Positions 63,243 to 64,000 of a DNA stretch of 64,000 bases are shown one piece after another. The notes beneath the pieces were generated by a model, which worked only from the letters and a program-made list of their open reading frames with translations, was not told the origin of the DNA and ran no database searches. A program made the position numbers and the translations under genes. This DNA comes from Orrella marina (GTDB lineage: Bacteria > Pseudomonadota > Gammaproteobacteria > Burkholderiales > Burkholderiaceae_B): positions 2,604,001-2,668,000 of the forward strand of contig NZ_CP028901.1 in NCBI RefSeq assembly GCF_003058465.1, written 5' to 3'. Position 1 is the stretch's first letter, and the number at the start of each line of letters is the position of its first letter.

Positions 63243-64000
63243 TTATGAGGACTGCCCCGCCGCAAATAGATCCAGATGTCCGATCGATCCGGACGTGCTA
63301 TCCAGCCGAAAGGCCAGCCAGTCATTGATATCCGGCATTCCAAGCTGGTGCATCTTGCCCGCGGCAGCAGCCACGCCTTGCAGCAACTGATGATGCAAAC
63401 GCGCGTCACCTGCTTCAAGATGCCATGTACTGTCGCCTTTTACCACTACCATGCCTTTGCGGGTGAGTTGTTGCTCGAGAATCGAGACAGCCTGCCAGCC
63501 AGCAGCTGGCCCAAACCCCTTGTCGGTCAACTGGTGCGCATTGAACGCCTCGACAACCTCCACATCCAGGGGATGCACCGGCGTCCATTGCATGCGCCCG
63601 TCATAAGTCAGAACCGTATACAGCGGGCAGGAAAGACGCTCACAAAATGTCGTGAGCCACGAGGCCGAAACCAGATCAAACAACGCCGAGGCTGTCAACA
63701 GATCAGCCTCGAACATGCCTTGCACTGCTTCAACATTCTCTGCCAGATCCGCCGCCACGAACGCGACCTGAATTTCGCATACTCCTTTGCGAACAGTCAG
63801 TGAGGAGGTTGTATCCTCCAAGACCATATCGGCCCAACCGCTGATCGCGTGCCGCGCGGCCTCCAGCAGGATCGGGTCATTGTCAACGAGCCGCCACGAC
63901 TGCTCGCGCCCCAGCAGAGGCGCCACGGCCCGCAGATTCGACCCCGTGCCACAACCGATATCCACCACATTTAGCCGGCTGAGCGAGCGGCCATGAACGC
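63243..64000 (-). CDS. Class I SAM-dependent methyltransferase (5' end outside the window)
   Basis: About 252 residues visible, continuing beyond position 64000. The SAM-binding loop VVDIGCGTGSNLRAVAPLL lies near the start of what is visible, followed by WRLVDNDPILLEAARHA and FDLVSASWLTTFCERL. The C-terminal half, with LTDKGFGPAAGWQAVSILEQ and DDWLAFRLD-like NDWLAFRLD, does not match a family I can name. The substrate is unknown. The apparent GTG at 63968 is internal to the motif, so the true start is upstream. It is 30 nt upstream of the AsmA-like gene. Confidence 0.8.
   Translation of the reverse strand, partial: VHGRSLSRLNVVDIGCGTGSNLRAVAPLLGREQSWRLVDNDPILLEAARHAISGWADMVLEDTTSSLTVRKGVCEIQVAFVAADLAENVEAVQGMFEADLLTASALFDLVSASWLTTFCERLSCPLYTVLTYDGRMQWTPVHPLDVEVVEAFNAHQLTDKGFGPAAGWQAVSILEQQLTRKGMVVVKGDSTWHLEAGDARLHHQLLQGVAAAAGKMHQLGMPDINDWLAFRLDSTSGSIGHLDLFAAGQSS

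Overview
The window looks like a contiguous piece of chromosome from a betaproteobacterium, most likely order Burkholderiales and family Alcaligenaceae (Bordetella-like). This is an inference from gene content and order: a complete dcw cluster with MurE and MurF fused into one polypeptide, a 16S-tRNA-Ile-tRNA-Ala-23S-5S operon, proS-ybgC-tolQRAB-pal-cpoB, groES-groEL behind a perfect CIRCE element, and a RibB protein with a degenerate RibA half. Almost everything is core housekeeping. I saw no prophage, secretion system, CRISPR array, defence island or biosynthetic cluster.

Layout. 1-16000 (minus strand): division and cell-wall cluster mraZ-rsmH-ftsL-ftsI-murEF-mraY-murD-ftsW-murG-murC-ddlB-ftsQ-ftsA-ftsZ (ftsZ cut by the window edge), mostly with 1-11 nt overlaps, driven by a promoter next to a 10-bp periodic MraZ-box array. 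16171-22022: RNase P RNA, an Uup-type ABC-F ATPase, pyrC, an M20 amidohydrolase, a SWIB protein and a small membrane protein. 22395-28680 (minus strand): a shrunken class C-like group II intron remnant lying at the terminator of a complete rRNA operon with tandem promoters. 28756-35365: msrA, a small cytochrome c, ilvD, lgt (frameshifted), a SIMPL protein, 6S RNA, zapA, a coiled-coil gene, a beta-hydroxyacid dehydrogenase and rppH. 35447-42801 (plus strand): proS, ybgC and the whole Tol-Pal operon. 42872-45900: EamA transporter and groESL. 46574-51624: nucleosidase, a tnpB-like remnant, cupin, adenine/adenosine deaminase, LysE exporter, tautomerase, dgkA and pyrF. 51925-56164 (minus strand): ribBX-ribH-nusB-thiL-pgpA-pncC. 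56518-64000: CYTH-CHAD gene (frameshifted), a second tnpB-like remnant, ftsY divergent from rsmD, coaD, ferredoxin, a short MOSC-N protein, an AsmA-like protein and a partial methyltransferase.

The genes fall into a few processes: peptidoglycan precursor synthesis and the divisome (dcw, zapA), envelope integrity (tol-pal, lgt, asmA-like), protein targeting and folding (ftsY, groESL), translation and RNA processing (rrn, rnpB, 6S, rsmH, rsmD, proS, nusB), and cofactor or nucleotide metabolism (rib, thiL, coaD, pyrC, pyrF, ilvD).

The most useful observation is that three otherwise intact, conserved genes (ftsW, lgt, CYTH-CHAD) are each broken by a -1 shift inside a run of four or five G, and each is repaired by a single added G. 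This points to systematic homopolymer under-calling in the sequence or, less likely, to slippage in the cell. Other points of interest are the group II intron remnant, two related tnpB 3'-end remnants that share a strong hairpin, a 14-copy 13-residue repeat in TolA, and the stacked sigma70/sigma32/CIRCE control region of groES. I did not find a convincing new multi-gene system.
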